Source: Phallusia mammillata
Taxonomy: Eukaryota > Chordata > Ascidiacea > Phlebobranchia > Ascidiidae
Direction: 5' to 3'
Assembly (NCBI GenBank): GCA_003260075.1
Contig: QLIY01000550.1
Coordinates: forward strand, 44,606-108,605
DNA: 64,000 nt
The notes beneath the pieces were generated by a model. It saw nothing but the letters and a program-made list of their open reading frames with translations. It was not told the DNA's origin and did not search any database. Each line of letters begins with the position of its first letter. Position 1 is the first letter of the stretch. Position numbers and translations under genes: made by a program. This document shows positions 14,101 to 27,200 of the stretch, piece by piece.

Positions 14101-16193
14101 ACCCATGTTGTTGCAGAAGGTTTGTATTGGTCTAAATTACAGACAATTGTCAAATATAATATACATGTGTGTCTTTTTATAAACTTGGTCAAAAATACCT
14201 GAATTAAAAAGATTTGATTTTGTCTAAAAATTCCAAATATCCTAAAGTTTATGTAGTTCAACCCTACTGTAAAAAAATGTATTTTCTCTTAGTTAAAGAA
14301 CGCATTTCTTTGGGGTAGTTGAAAGTGTTTATTTTGCGGTTATGTTAGTAAAACCAGAAAAGAACCTTAGGCACCACTTTTAGCCATAAGTGCTGCACAG
14401 CATAACATTCGATACATTCTTGCAGAACTGCCAGAAAACATGCAGATGATTGATGATGAAATGTCTACTGATGATGCTGATGAATGTGAGGACGAACAAC
14501 CTCCTCCAACAACTGTCTGTAATACACAGGAAAACTCAAAAACAGGTAATATGCTGTTCTATTTTACCTTTATAGTCAGGGTTGCCAACACATCCTTTTT
14601 TCTAAGATTTGTTCTTATTTTGGAGGAAATGTCAGAAAAATGGTTTGTCCTTATTGCTAAGAAATGTCCTTGTTTTTGACTTGAGTCCTTTGTTTGTCTT
14701 ATTTTCAACAATTACAAGTCAAATCCCTGCTATGAGTAAAAGTAAACCTATAGACCTGAGGTGTCATGAGATGCTGGAACAGATTGTTTCTTGCTAAAAT
14801 AACAGTTTCTTGCTAAAAATATGGCATGTGATACTCATATAAAAGCAAAGATTTTATTTTAAAAGCGTTTGTTTCACTTCATATAGTCAATGGTTTAACA
14901 ATGTGTGTTAGCAGTTTTTTACTGTAGTTTTAATTTTGTTTTATGTGTTTGACAAAATCCTTTATGCCTTTAGGAACGTCCAAGGGGCAAAACCACTTAT
15001 TGTCTGATTTGAGTTCAAAACCAGTTGTGACAACTGCAGTCAAGCCAACCACTGAATACACAGATGAAGACGGTGTTAGGTACAGCTTGTAAACAAAAAA
15101 CAAACTGTTTACATATGTGTGCTCATGGATCTGTAATGTAAACAATGATCATGTTTCTGTGCAGGTATGTTGTTGTACGAGAGCGACCTCCTATTAACTT
15201 ACTGAATGGACATCGCACAAGAGCTGTAAACAATCACTTCACCCACTACTCTGATGTGAAAGTTAAAGGTATATGTTGCTTAAATTGACAATAATTGACA
15301 AATCTAACTACTGCCAGAAGTGGTAATAACTGCAACTTTTTTTATTTTAGAAAAGAAAATAACGTTCCAGGATCAGTGTTTTGATTTGAATCGAATGAAA
15401 GGCTGGAAAGTCAAACATTTAGCCATTCAACTTGATGAGCTGGTAAGTTTGCTTTAAACTGATTTAACTCATATAAATTAAATGTTAATTTTTTTAAATA
15501 CATGTTTTATGAGTCTGTCAATATTTGTTATTCCAGCGAACTCTTGATGCAAATGCTCTCGAACGCATCGAAAGAGTCAAGAATGGCCTTCTTCAGCATT
15601 GCCAAACCGTACTCAGCACCGACGTTTCGCCGTGCGAGATCGGCTGCAAATCGCCGGCACAAATAATATCGTTGCCTACCTCTGTGGCCACCACAACCCC
15701 TACGCAGGCTCGCAGCTTCCCCACGACCTTTTCCAAGACCTTTTCGTCGGACAAAATCGGTGAAAACTCACCTTTGACCCCTCTCGAGCGGCGGGCGTCC
15801 AGAATCCGCGAGGAAATCCTGAAGACTGAAGAGATGGCACAGGTAATACGACCATTTTCGAACTGAGTTGTAGTTTGTTTGTAAGATGTACCTGAGCAGA
15901 TACTTAAAAGAGGGTTGTTTGGTGACTTAGGTCAAAAAGATTTTGGATTTGTTGTCACACCTTTGAAAATTTTGTGACAATTATGATTTACAGATGTGTC
16001 TTTGTTTCAGGCAAACATTCAGCGCTGCAATGTTATGCAAGAGCAACTTTCCGAACTGAAGGCGATCTTCGTCAAGGTACTAGACAACCGCGACCTCGCC
16101 ACAAAGCTCGTGGAAGCCGGGCGTGTTTGTCAAAAGTCGTCAAAGACAGTCGGCTCAAACGGGGTGCGGAGTTCTAAGAAGAAGAAGAGCTAG
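8117..16193 (+). CDS. SAP130: Sin3-HDAC complex subunit SAP130, 23 exons
   Basis: SAP130 is a scaffold subunit of the nuclear Sin3 histone-deacetylase corepressor. Exons: 8117-8323, 8431-8742, 8891-8968, 9129-9233, 9362-9441, 9549-9676, 9838-9969, 10038-10177, 10535-10687, 10772-10910, 10969-11070, 11143-11311, 11372-11446, 12869-12987, 13214-13297, 13373-13483, 13592-14119, 14426-14545, 14974-15079, 15165-15268, 15351-15442, 15537-15842, 16011-16193. All junctions are GT-AG and keep phase, giving 1190 residues (human about 1050). The first two thirds are low-complexity S/T/P/Q-rich, as in the family. Diagnostic text is MSPKPAILRRP, SPRKKPRKQTHVV, DEDGVRYVVVRERPPINLL, NHFTHYSDVKVKEKK, GWKVKHLAIQLDEL, and a C-terminal helical block NIQRCNVMQEQLSELK...VLDNRDLATKL ending in lysines. 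The C-terminal domain is the Sin3-binding part. Intron 13 carries a MITE. The small middle exons (12869-13483) are the least certain. Confidence 0.93.
11865..12175. mobile_element. hAT-type MITE in SAP130 intron 13
   Basis: A 311-base element begins CAGTGATTCTCAAAC and ends GTTTGAGAAACACTG, an imperfect terminal inverted repeat of about 15 bases. It is flanked by near-identical 8-base duplications, CTCTAAAG (11857-11864) and CTGTAAAG (12176-12183). Internal GTGTGCCG / CGCCGCATG text continues the repeat. An 8-base target duplication and CAGTG ends are typical of hAT transposons. There is no ORF, so it is non-autonomous. Confidence 0.8.
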
Positions 16194-18276
16194 TCGATAG
16201 CTGAACGCACATTACAGCGTGTACCGTGTCCGGAGCCGCAAGCCGAGGGCGTTTTGTGCCTTGTGGTCAAGAGAGTGGCTCGTTTGACCTGAATGCCGAC
16301 AAGGCAAATGATGGACTTCGTTCGAAGCCTCAAAAAAGTTCTTTTCACATTTCTTTGCGCGTTTGTTTAAGCGCAAGTACTATCAATGCCAGCCGACCGG
16401 CCGTTTTACAGATATTGTGATTGCACTTACATTTTATATGGAATGTAGAGCTCACAAAGACTGATGGCATACGTGGTTCGGACGTGACTTCGTGCATCAC
16501 AGAAGCTTTACTGACATTCCAGTTGTTCAACCGATGTAGGGTTACATCAAAAACGTTTTTGTAGCACCTGCTAAATCTTCAGCACCCGTGGCCAGATTAA
16601 CAGGGCATAAACCCAACGATAAACTTTGTTCTTGCGTTCTATTTTTGTACCTTGGATTTATTTACAGCGGATACGGTCGTACTGATGCTACGGTTGGACT
16701 GTGCCTATTTGGACCCCAGTTTTACAGCGGGCTAAAAGCAGTTTTCAATAATGTTCATTGTTCATGCACCGATTACCTGGAGCTGCACCATTTTTTTGCG
16801 AATTTAAGATATTGTGGCGATATAACTATAGTTCAATGTGACTTGTTTGTGCCGCTGCAGTTTCGTGCACTTCGCTACACTCAACGAACACCCAGAATTA
16901 TATTTTTACTGATTGCCTGAACGCATGATCGATGAAAGTTTCATGCGCCTCGGTGCCTAGTCGGTGTACGTCAGGTTTTCATACATCTGACTACTTTGTA
17001 AATAACCACATTTCGACGCTTTCGTTCTTTTTGCTTTTTATTATATTTTGTAACGTAACTTTAAAAAGCTTCTATGGTCCAAGATGTCTTAACGTGGTGA
17101 ACACTGAACGTGTAATAAACCTGCAGCCAAAATACATGCACTGCTGTGAGGCCTTGAGTGAAGAGCAGCAGTTACTTTCGCGCGCTAAAGCACCGTGACG
17201 CGTCGTACGGTTGAGTGCATTTGGTAAACCGAGCCCAAATGGTCACCCTAAGCTCCCCAGGCGGTAATAAATTTATAACTTACTTAATAGTTTTACAGTC
17301 ACATAATCCGTTACTTATACAGCCTTGATTTTAAAATTGCTCTCATGTAGAATTGTTAGCACCCTTGATTAGCGGTCGAAACAGTTGTCAAGAGAAAGGA
17401 ATTTGTTGGAAAGGAAAAATGTTTGTCCCAGGACAAACGAATAAATGTATAAGCTTGAGGCAGGTTGTTTTGTCACGCAATCATCGACTGGTGCATACAA
17501 CGGCAAGCGCTGTTTTGTCAATAAAATTACCATGGTTTTGTCTGTGTTCATTTCGAGTGTCGAAAAACAACTGTGGGAAAAAGTCTTGTCAAAGTGGATA
17601 CGGCCAATAGTAATCCGGCAATTACGAAATCTTTGAGGCTGAGGGTTATACGAAGCACGTCCAAAAGTATTATTTTAGTGAAATTACGTTTAAATTTAAC
17701 GTTTGTAAGCAATCGCGTTTTGTTGTTGTTTCGTAACACAAATTAATAATTTGAAAATAAAACAAACAAACCACACCCACTGGCATTTGCTGCTTTGTTG
17801 TCTGAAACTGCTGTGAAAGTGTTTGTGCTTTGGTATCCACAAAATACTTTATTGATAACAAACATTAAAGTCGTTTTAAAGTTGGTGGTCAGAGGTTCAC
17901 TAGAGTGTAAATATCAGGAAAAACTCTCATCTGCTAAACTGTCTTGACTACAGTATTGAGAATGTGTCTATATTATAGTCAGAAGTTGATTTAACACCAG
18001 TTTGTGATGATATATGCTGATGTTGTTTTCTGATGAGGTTTAACAGTGTGTTTTTCAAAGACACTTGCTGTCATATGACCACAACAATATAAAGATTGCT
18101 ATAATGTTTCATTTTATCTCATCTGTTGAGGCTTTTCACATACTTTCAAGGCTGTTTGTCTTATATTCTACAGTTTAGTTAAGCTTTTGTCCCAGAAGTA
18201 ATTACAAACTTGGTGTTGGTTTGGGTTACAAAACATTAATTGACCTTCACTACTATAGTGCCTTATCAAGCTGAAA
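16194..18276. other. SAP130 3' region and dlg upstream region
   Basis: About 2.1 kb between two genes on the same strand. The first kilobase is probably SAP130 3' UTR, with AATAAA at 17114-17119 and again at 17266-17271. The remainder should hold the dlg promoter and 5' UTR. No coding feature is supported. Confidence 0.5.
17114..17119 (+). terminator. Candidate SAP130 polyadenylation signal AATAAA
   Basis: Canonical hexamer about 920 bases after the SAP130 stop, the first canonical one I noticed downstream. A second is at 17266-17271. Which one is used is unknown. Confidence 0.35.
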
Positions 18277-21200
18277 ATGCCAGTCAGAAAGCAGGGTGAG
18301 TAGATTACCTATGTGTTTAATAAGTTCTGTTGTTATGATTCAAAATGATACATATCAATAGATTTCCTTAAATTTTATTTGGGGAAAAAATGACCACAGC
18401 ACATTGAAAATGTTGATTATTTTATAACCCTTGAATTTTGTGATTTTAAGATGCCAAAAGGGCACTGGCTTTATTGGAGCAGTACCACAATCGACTTGAC
18501 AATCCAGATGATACGCCACTGAAAGGGGCCCTTGAAAAAGTAATGGACATTTTTAGAAGCCAATTGTTCCATGCATTGTTGGGTAAGTGTAGTACTGTAG
18601 CGTTTTGTTACAAATATAAGCAATAATATGCTTTCGCCAAATTGTAAAATATTATGATACAGATACGTTGTCATTAGCGGGCAATTTAGACTAAATTGTG
18701 TTGTTTAATTGTAATTCTAGTAATTACTTTGTTTTCGACAAGACCCAGTAAACATCCGTAATGGACAGACGTTAGACCCGAGTGTTTGTTTACCCCTTGT
18801 TGTAAATTGATACATTGTCTTGATGAATGCATATTGAGCAGCAGTGTTTTAAACATTTTTGTAGATATTCAAGAATATTATGAACTAACGTTATCGGAAT
18901 CAACTGAAGATATGAAATACAACCTAATGGTACCACAGGAAAAGCGTTGGAATGACATCTCTACAACAGGGAACACCTCACAAGTACCAAATCAGTACAA
19001 CAACAATGCCATATCCACAAAAAAGGTCAGTGCACACTGTAGTTCCTCATGGTATTGCGGTCGTTTGGTATAATATCTCATTGGTGACAAAAATAAATAA
19101 ATTTGTCTTGACAACTAAATATTTATTGATACTTGTGTTTTTTCATGCTGCATAAACTAAAAAGGATACACATTTATTGAGATGTGGACAAGTTGTTTTA
19201 TTGAGTCGATCATTCATTCTGACTGTTAACACTTCGGTGGTTTTAATCTAAACTGCAGAAGACTGCTATTTATACTTGATTCAAATTTATCAAAAAATTG
19301 AGTCATTTATCCTTGAACTCAAGATAAATATACTTTGCCTATGCAGCAGCATCAGTATCTTGCAAGGGTTTGCTTTTTTGCAGACTTTTTTTTCATCTGG
19401 AGAAGTTTCCTTTTCTCAAGGGAACAGAGTTGGTTTGTAAGACTCTTCTCACCATGAAATATTAAATTTATTAAATGTGCCTTCTATTCGAGACCCAATG
19501 TTAAAACTATCTGTACTTATTTGTTTGAGCTTTCAGAACTAATATCAGAGTTTTATGTGATAAGGTAGAGGTTGGCTTGTTTGAAAATAAAATGCTAAAA
19601 ATCATCATACAATATCCAAAACGCATTCATAGTGAATTTGAGCATTTGTTTTCTGCTGTATTTTTTTCAGAAATAATCTAGTAGCAAAACATTGTTTTGT
19701 TTGTTTAAGAAAAACAGGAAACTCTTTACGAAATCACACATTATATTTCCACTTCACCTTTGGTGTTGGGACGTTTGCCAGTTGCCCTTTTGACTACAAC
19801 TTGTATTAGTTTGGTCTCCACAATTTGCAATAGCTTCCTGTCACTTCCCTTGCGCCTCAACCGCTACTGGCACTCCCTTCACATAACAGAGGGTTCCTGA
19901 ACTCGTAACTGAAGGCAATTGCCACCAATCGCCGGGCGTTTACCTCATGGACCCATGCCCCATGCTACTTTGTGCCAAGCCTCGTTGGCTGACTGTCTTA
20001 TTGCCTTGTGTGATGCGAGCTCGTCTATTATAAATGACGATCGATCCCCGGGACAGCTCGCCAGCGACGTAATGCACCCATGGGATTCAAGAGAGTCAGT
20101 GTAAGGATCAGAATTGGTGCTTGCCGAGTACTCGCCCTGTGTGATTAAGTCAAGAAGGTGGTTACGTCATTTGCGCGTATTATCTTCAGTGCCACGTGGT
20201 TCCAATGCCACAGGAAAAGAGGTTGATTCGCCGGAAAAAGGTTTCGAGCAAAGTTGTCAGTGGACAATTGTTATTAGAAGTATTGGCAATTGCTTTCGAC
20301 TTGTGCAATTGCATGCGTTGTCAGGCTGTGACAGAAAAAGGCAATAAACAGTGGTAATCTCAAAAATCTCAACAAACGCGCTGGTCGCTGAAACAAGAAC
20401 AGTACCAATTGGTATTTATGTCGGATTTTAACGTTGGGATCAGAAACCCACAACAGGCCCGTCACATTTATTGCCCTGGTAGCGTAAATGAGAATCTGAT
20501 CAGCATTGATCCAAGATTTTTATTGGGATGTCGGCTTTCTCCGTGGTACGGTTTTCCTGTCACATTAAGCATTGACAGGCCGTAACCGCCGCTACAAGGT
20601 GCAGTTTGTTTGTTCTTGGTGTAAGATCTGCATTCGCAAAATAGGCCAGACGGACTGTGACATGTGCGACTGGCAAAAATGGAGTTTTGGAAAAATTGGT
20701 AAAAGTTATACATTCCATTTGCAGTCGCCGTGTTCGACTTCAACAAAGAATACGTTAGCCAGATTTACTATTCGAAGTGGTAGGATTTGTTTAGTTTGTG
20801 CAATTTGGCGTTTCGCGTGTTGTCTCAATGTGATTGTTTAGGTTTTTTAGGATGCCGGTAGAGGTTATTTTTTAGCTGACGGTGGTTAGTGGAAAACCGT
20901 CGTCTAACACTTACAAAACCCTTCAAAAAATAGTGTGACCAGAAAATGTCCTGTATGTGTTTCTCAAAGGTGAGTTCTTCGTTTTATTCTTGTGAAAGGA
21001 GTCTTAATCGCGTTCGTGTGTGTCACTTGGCTATGGCTTTGTGTTGTGAATTGTCGTCACCAGTCTTTCGTCCTGTCTGTTATTCTTGTCATAAAATACC
21101 AGAGCATGGTGGCGTGTTTACATAGTTGTTACTTCGCTCGTAAAATTTCTCGACGTTTTAACACTACCAAGAATTTGGGTTCCTCTGTGAGCCCTCCCTT

Positions 21201-24200
21201 TGTAGACCAGTGTAGGTATGTGTCATAATGACTGAAGTTAGGCGCGTGTATAAAATCAGGTCTATATTTGGCCCAAGGTTGCTACTCATAAATAATGTAC
21301 TCCGGTTGGTGTGTTTGAAATATTCATATTGGCTTTTTTTGCGGGTACAGTATTGCCTTTAGCTTGTTATCCACTATATCGAACCTTGGCTGTTCATATC
21401 AGGTCGCAATCGCTATCTTTATCATGCCAATGGCCAGCGCTTATAGAATAATTTTGCTGTTTGGCAGTCACGTTTGGGCGTGTTATCGCGCCATCTGCTT
21501 CATTGTGTAGTTCTAATAAGACATACTCCCCCCTGGAAAGCGAAGAAGGTCGCACATTTTTGTCAAACGTCAAACCCTATTACATTTGATACTGCATTCA
21601 TTTCCATGGAACGTGTATTGGGGATAAACACATATGACTCACCTAATGCAGCTGAAAATGTTAACACGTGGTCCACTCCGTCAGTTGTGAAGATCGAAGT
21701 TGTTGGTTGAATCGATCGCCTGTCTGTACTCTGCAATCTGTTTGTAAAACTTTTACTCAGTGTTGCATGCGGCCATCAAAGCGGAACGGTGATCGCCCTT
21801 TTTTGTGCAAGCTTACCAACTCTGTTTCACACAATTGCCGGTCTCACGACCTGAAATATCGTATACAATTAAAATTATTTGCATAAATAATACGAACAAT
21901 CTAAACTTTTTTTAAATTGCGCAAAGGTTTGTTACGAAATTCACTTCCTATTCTAATTGACATCATCCGTAAAAATATGACGTATACCAAAAATATGACG
22001 TATGCCAAATATTTTGTGATTGGAATATAGCCTATATGAAGATAAATTTAATGTGCCTTTATGTCTTTTTTCTGGGGTTATTGTTTTGTATAAAACTTGA
22101 CGCAGAAAATAATTTGCACGAGATTTTGTGTGACTAAACTTTATATTCACTTGGTGGACGCGAAAATTTACGAAAAGTGCACGTAAATGTCACGACGTTA
22201 CCCCAGGTCGATTTATAGGGCAAAGAAACTGAAATCAAATTTCGATCAGTCTGGATCTCGGGCACAAGTTTCCCTTCTCCCACCAAAAAGTCGTTCTTAA
22301 TTAGATTATTCAACCATACGACGCGGGTGTTGCTCGTATTGTGTTCCATGCCTTGCATCAAGCATTGATCCTTTTCCCTGTTTTCACCTATCTATTAAAT
22401 ATAGTCTGTGCATTCAGCCAGCCAAACAATATGCAGGATGAATAAGAACAAAGTATGCTGGTAATGTAGCAAGTCGATATAAGAGAGCGCTAAGCCGTTG
22501 GGACGCAACATTCATCGCTAATCCACGTTGCATGCGCTTTTATGACGGTAGTTGTTCTATGCGACAGGGATTCCCTTCTTGGTGCCGACACCGTTCATTG
22601 TCTCTTTGATAAAAATATTTCCCGAGGGCCACGCCAGTTACTTTTACTTGGTTGGCCAGCAATCGATGCCCGTCCTCACTGCTTCCCACGATCGATGCTT
22701 GGATTGTCGTGGAAGACTTGGCCGTCGAATATTTCGCTCACCAGATCGCGTGCACATGTAGTTTGAGCCAACTTAAGCAGGAATGCAAGCAGTGTGTAGT
22801 AATTTCTAGTCCAAGGTTGTAGGGACGTATTCAAGTTATATTGACTTCTGTTGTATTTAGGTGGATGGATAAATGTGTTCCTGCGCAATTTAATTTGTAT
22901 CTTAATCAGATTATGTACAGCTAGACTAGACCGAAGAAATAAGTTAATTTACAGTTGTATTTAAGACTTTTATATGCTCTGATAACTGATTCGTACTATA
23001 CCCTATTTCTTCTGTTTAATGTGTGCGTGCAAGCAGTCGGTTGCGTGCATTTTTGACTGTGAAAGAGTTCTTTGATATTTTAAGCACTAGATTCTTATGG
23101 AGCGAACTTAACAGCGCGCGACCTTGTTATGGTTCATGCAGCGTCTTTCCCTCACAGTATGCTTTGTTCTTGTTCCATGAAATGTAAACGAGCCTCAATC
23201 TCGTACACGTTTGGATGCAAGGTAAAGAAAAGTTACCACCATGAGCTGTTAGATTTTACAAAAGTAACAAGAAACTTTTGTATAGTTTAATGTAAATTGT
23301 GTTAAAAAAAGAGAAGTACAAATACAAAATGTCAATTTTTTTGTATTTTGATTGTGTTTTATATGTTTGTTGTGTTAATTGGGACATGTATTTGTTGTAC
23401 AAAATGTTGTGTAAACTCTTTGTTGCTTCCAGCAGTTCTTTTAAACAAGTGGCATGCCTAGACTACAGGGCACCCAGGGTGCTGTCGTGTGTTTAATAAT
23501 TTAGGCCGGTCGGTTCAATACTAATTTGCAGACTATAGATTATTGCCCGATTAGTGTTAGCATATATTAACTACACCAAATTGTACTTTGTTGTAATGTT
23601 TGAAATCTATGCGCACAAAAAACTTCAACCTGACGATGAAAAATATAAAAATACCTAAAACTCCTATTGCAGTCAGCCCTAATTGACTAGGTTGTAGTTC
23701 AACTGTGTCTAACTATTACATGTTTTGGGAAATCTTTATTTCCAGGTTAAAATCAGTTATCAGTTGAAATAAAGATTTCCCAAAATGTGTGATATTACTA
23801 TGGGAGGTGGAAATCGTTGCAACAATGGCAACAGAACAGGGAATGATTCCCAGAATCAATATACCAGGATTTGTGTTTAACTATGTTTGCATTCTTTTTG
23901 TACAGAAATACCAGTACAATGGTGATGATGTGAATGAAGAAGTTGAACTGCAAAGATCACAGAGTGGAAGTAGTGGCACAAAAATACAAGAGAGAACCCA
24001 GTTTGCGAAACAACCTCAGCCCCAGTTATCACCAGTTGGATACAACTCAAATGTAAACATTTTTTTAAATTTAGGTTTCAATTTTAGCTGCACCTACTCA
24101 TCAGTAGGCCAGTTAATTTCTCATACCACCTCATGTCAATGCATCAACGTGGTATATATCATGCCATTTTTGGTGTTGTAAACAAAATATGTGATTTATT

Positions 24201-27200
24201 TCAGACAAATCAGTTACTTCAGCAGTACCAGCAGCCGACCCCTAATGTAAGTACACATGTGAGTGAAGGCAGTACAGTTATACTTGTATTTCTGTTGCCG
24301 CGTAAAGGCCTATTGTAAAACCTCTTGTCTGTGTTAAGCAAACACATCCTGTGTATTTTTCAGACCCCACTAACGCCAACATACGAATATGATGAGATTA
24401 CTCTGGAAAGGGTAAGTTTAAAAATATTCTGACTTTTTATACGAACACTGTATTATATAAACAGAATGCTTTTGTTGTTGGTTTTGTTTTAAAAAAAGTA
24501 TTTTTGTGCAGGGAACTGCTGGCCTAGGATTTTCAATAGCTGGTGGCAGAGACAATCCCCTAGAAGGTGATGACGTCAGCATTTACATCACAAAAATTAT
24601 TGCTGGAGGTGCAGCAGCAGCTGATGGAAGACTCAGGTGGGAATAGTATCTTTTTTGTTGTTTTTTATAACTTGTCGAAATGTTAAGAAAAAAAAGAGTT
24701 ATAAAAACTTTTTTGTTTTTGATAACTTCTTGAAACGTTTAAGGAAAGAGTTATATAAAGATGTATTTTTTAGGGCCAACGATGCGATTATGTCGGTGAA
24801 TGGAGTAGATACCAGCAACGTTTGTCATTCGGATGCGGTGAATGCCTTGAAGCTCGCAGGACCGAACGTGGTGTAAGTGATTGAGGGGGTTGTCTGTTGC
24901 TGAATGGCTTTGCGCATTGACAATCTCGACATTTCATCCTCAGTCTGAAGATCAGACGACAGATCATGGCTCGTCCGGGGGATCCCCACTCCGATGTCGC
25001 GTATCTCGACAACCTGATTGATATAAAGCTGTACAAGGGAACAAAAGGTGGGTTGCTTCGCTTGCTCATCAATCAATAGGAATTTTGTTATTAAGGACAA
25101 TAGGGCGAAATTACCTACACTGGAAGCTTTGGTGCGGGGCTAAAACACTTTCTGCATAAAAATCATCGAACCGGTTGCAGTAGCCATAGCCCTAAATAAC
25201 CATCATAGTAGGCGAAAATGTATCTATTATAAGGCTCTTGAATCGACGCGTTGATTTATTTTCCTTTTGTTGCAAACATTGGTATTTGAAAGAACTTTGA
25301 AACAGTTGAGTGCTAGTAGATGCTTTGTGGTAGTAATGTTTGGGTCTCAAAACATCCGGTCGATTGGATCTCTAAGTTCAGTCCTTCAATACAAAAGGGT
25401 TTTTCCTTTGCGACACGCTGAGCATTTACAAAACCTCAATGTGGCCCTACATTCTCTTTAGTTTTTGAACACGTGTAGTTGGGAGCGTTGCTGGATTATT
25501 GTTTTGTTTCTATACCCAAATCGTGCTTCGTTTGCGTCAAGGAGTTACGGAAAAAGTATACAGGAAAGTTTCCAAACAACGTGCGGTTTCCGAAGTATTT
25601 TTGCCTTATTGCCAACTACCTAAATTTTCCAAAGCAGACCATAAGGCAGTTGTGGCCAACCTATGGCGCATGCGCCAAACGTGGCGCATTGCATGACATG
25701 ATTGCCTTCTTTTGATAATCATGAAAATCAAATTAATAAACTAATAAATAAATAAAGTAAGCCAGCCCTATTAATTATATATATATATATATAATTTATC
25801 AGAGTTATTTTTTACTTAATAGTTCTTATTTCTTATTACTATCCTTCTCATGCGAAAGTTGTTTCTTTCTCTTTCTCTCTATATACAAGAAGTAGTCATA
25901 GAAGGTGGGGTTACGAGACATTTATGGCGCATCCAACACAGTACGTTAAAAACTAGGCGAATGGTATGTAGAAGGTTGGCCACCCCTGCCATAAGGCATC
26001 AGCAATGTTAAACCATAGCATAAAAAAATCTGGCTTTTATACTGTTTAGTTGGCGACGATGATGCATATTTAGTGATTAGTTTCCCTATCTATCTTCGCC
26101 AGTGGCATCACATTCATCCGAATCGGCTTATTCTGGATTTGCGAAATCTGCTTTGTGTCTTAAGAATCAAACTCGCAGTGAGTGACAAGTCGACAAAGAA
26201 CAAACAGAGTGGATGGCAAAAATCCTAAGATCAGACATACACTTTACGAAATGAATCTGGCCCAGACGGCTTAGGGTTTTACCAGTGCTTTCCCCCCATT
26301 AAACAAGCCCAATATAGTGCTCACAATTGTTTTAGGGGTTGGCATGTAAACACTTTGGCTTTAAATGGTGTTTTCTGGCTTCATTGTTATCCAATGTGAA
26401 AGGTTTCAATTTGTTTTGGTCAAAAGCTAAAAAACGTAGGTGTTGGCTATTTATATATTGGTGTACGAATATTATTTTAGCATGCTCAGCACTTTTAAAA
26501 AACATGTTTGTCCGACAAAAGTAGTAAGTTTGACTCAGATATGTTATTGGGTAAGCAACCAGTGGGAAAACCGTGCTGCCAATTACTGTTCGTGCAATAA
26601 AAAAACACATACATAAATGTAAATTTATTAGCACACAGCGTACAAATGAATATATGAATGTGTACACACGGCATTCACTAAAGTTCTTCCTTGCAAGCCT
26701 TACTTAACATGTATTGACTATTCCAGGACTTGGCTTCAGCATCGCGGGTGGTGTGGGCAACCAGCACATGCCTGACGACAATGGGATATACGTGACGAAA
26801 ATAATCGAGGGCGGAGCTGCCGAAGCCGACGGGACGCTGCAAGTCGGCGACAAAATAATGATCGTAAGTTCCCCAGTTTTTCGCTTAACTGAGAGAGCTA
26901 AAGAAATTCCTAAAATCGGTTTTAAGAATCTTGTGTAACTTGCGCATTGCTTGCTAGTTACTGTTGTCGCTATGTAGAAGTTAAAAAGATTGTTTTGCGT
27001 AATTACATTATGTTTATTTATGGCTTACCACTTTATGTTGATAACAAATTTCATTCACGACTCGATCAAATTACTGTATTGTAATTACACGTTTCCAAAA
27101 CACTCAACATTTAAAGCGACAAAGGGCCAAAAGTATGTGTTGGCAATCAGTTAGCAGAAAAATGGTTTTGTTATTTCGATTATTTGAAAATCCTTCCTTT

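Noticed and set aside
19919-22888. Several short ORFs in dlg intron 3
   Set aside because: None has a family motif or a phase-0 donor suited to exon 4; possible alternative exons cannot be told apart from noise.
25776-25795. (TA)n run
   Set aside because: Simple microsatellite inside the MITE at 25647-25988; nothing further to say.
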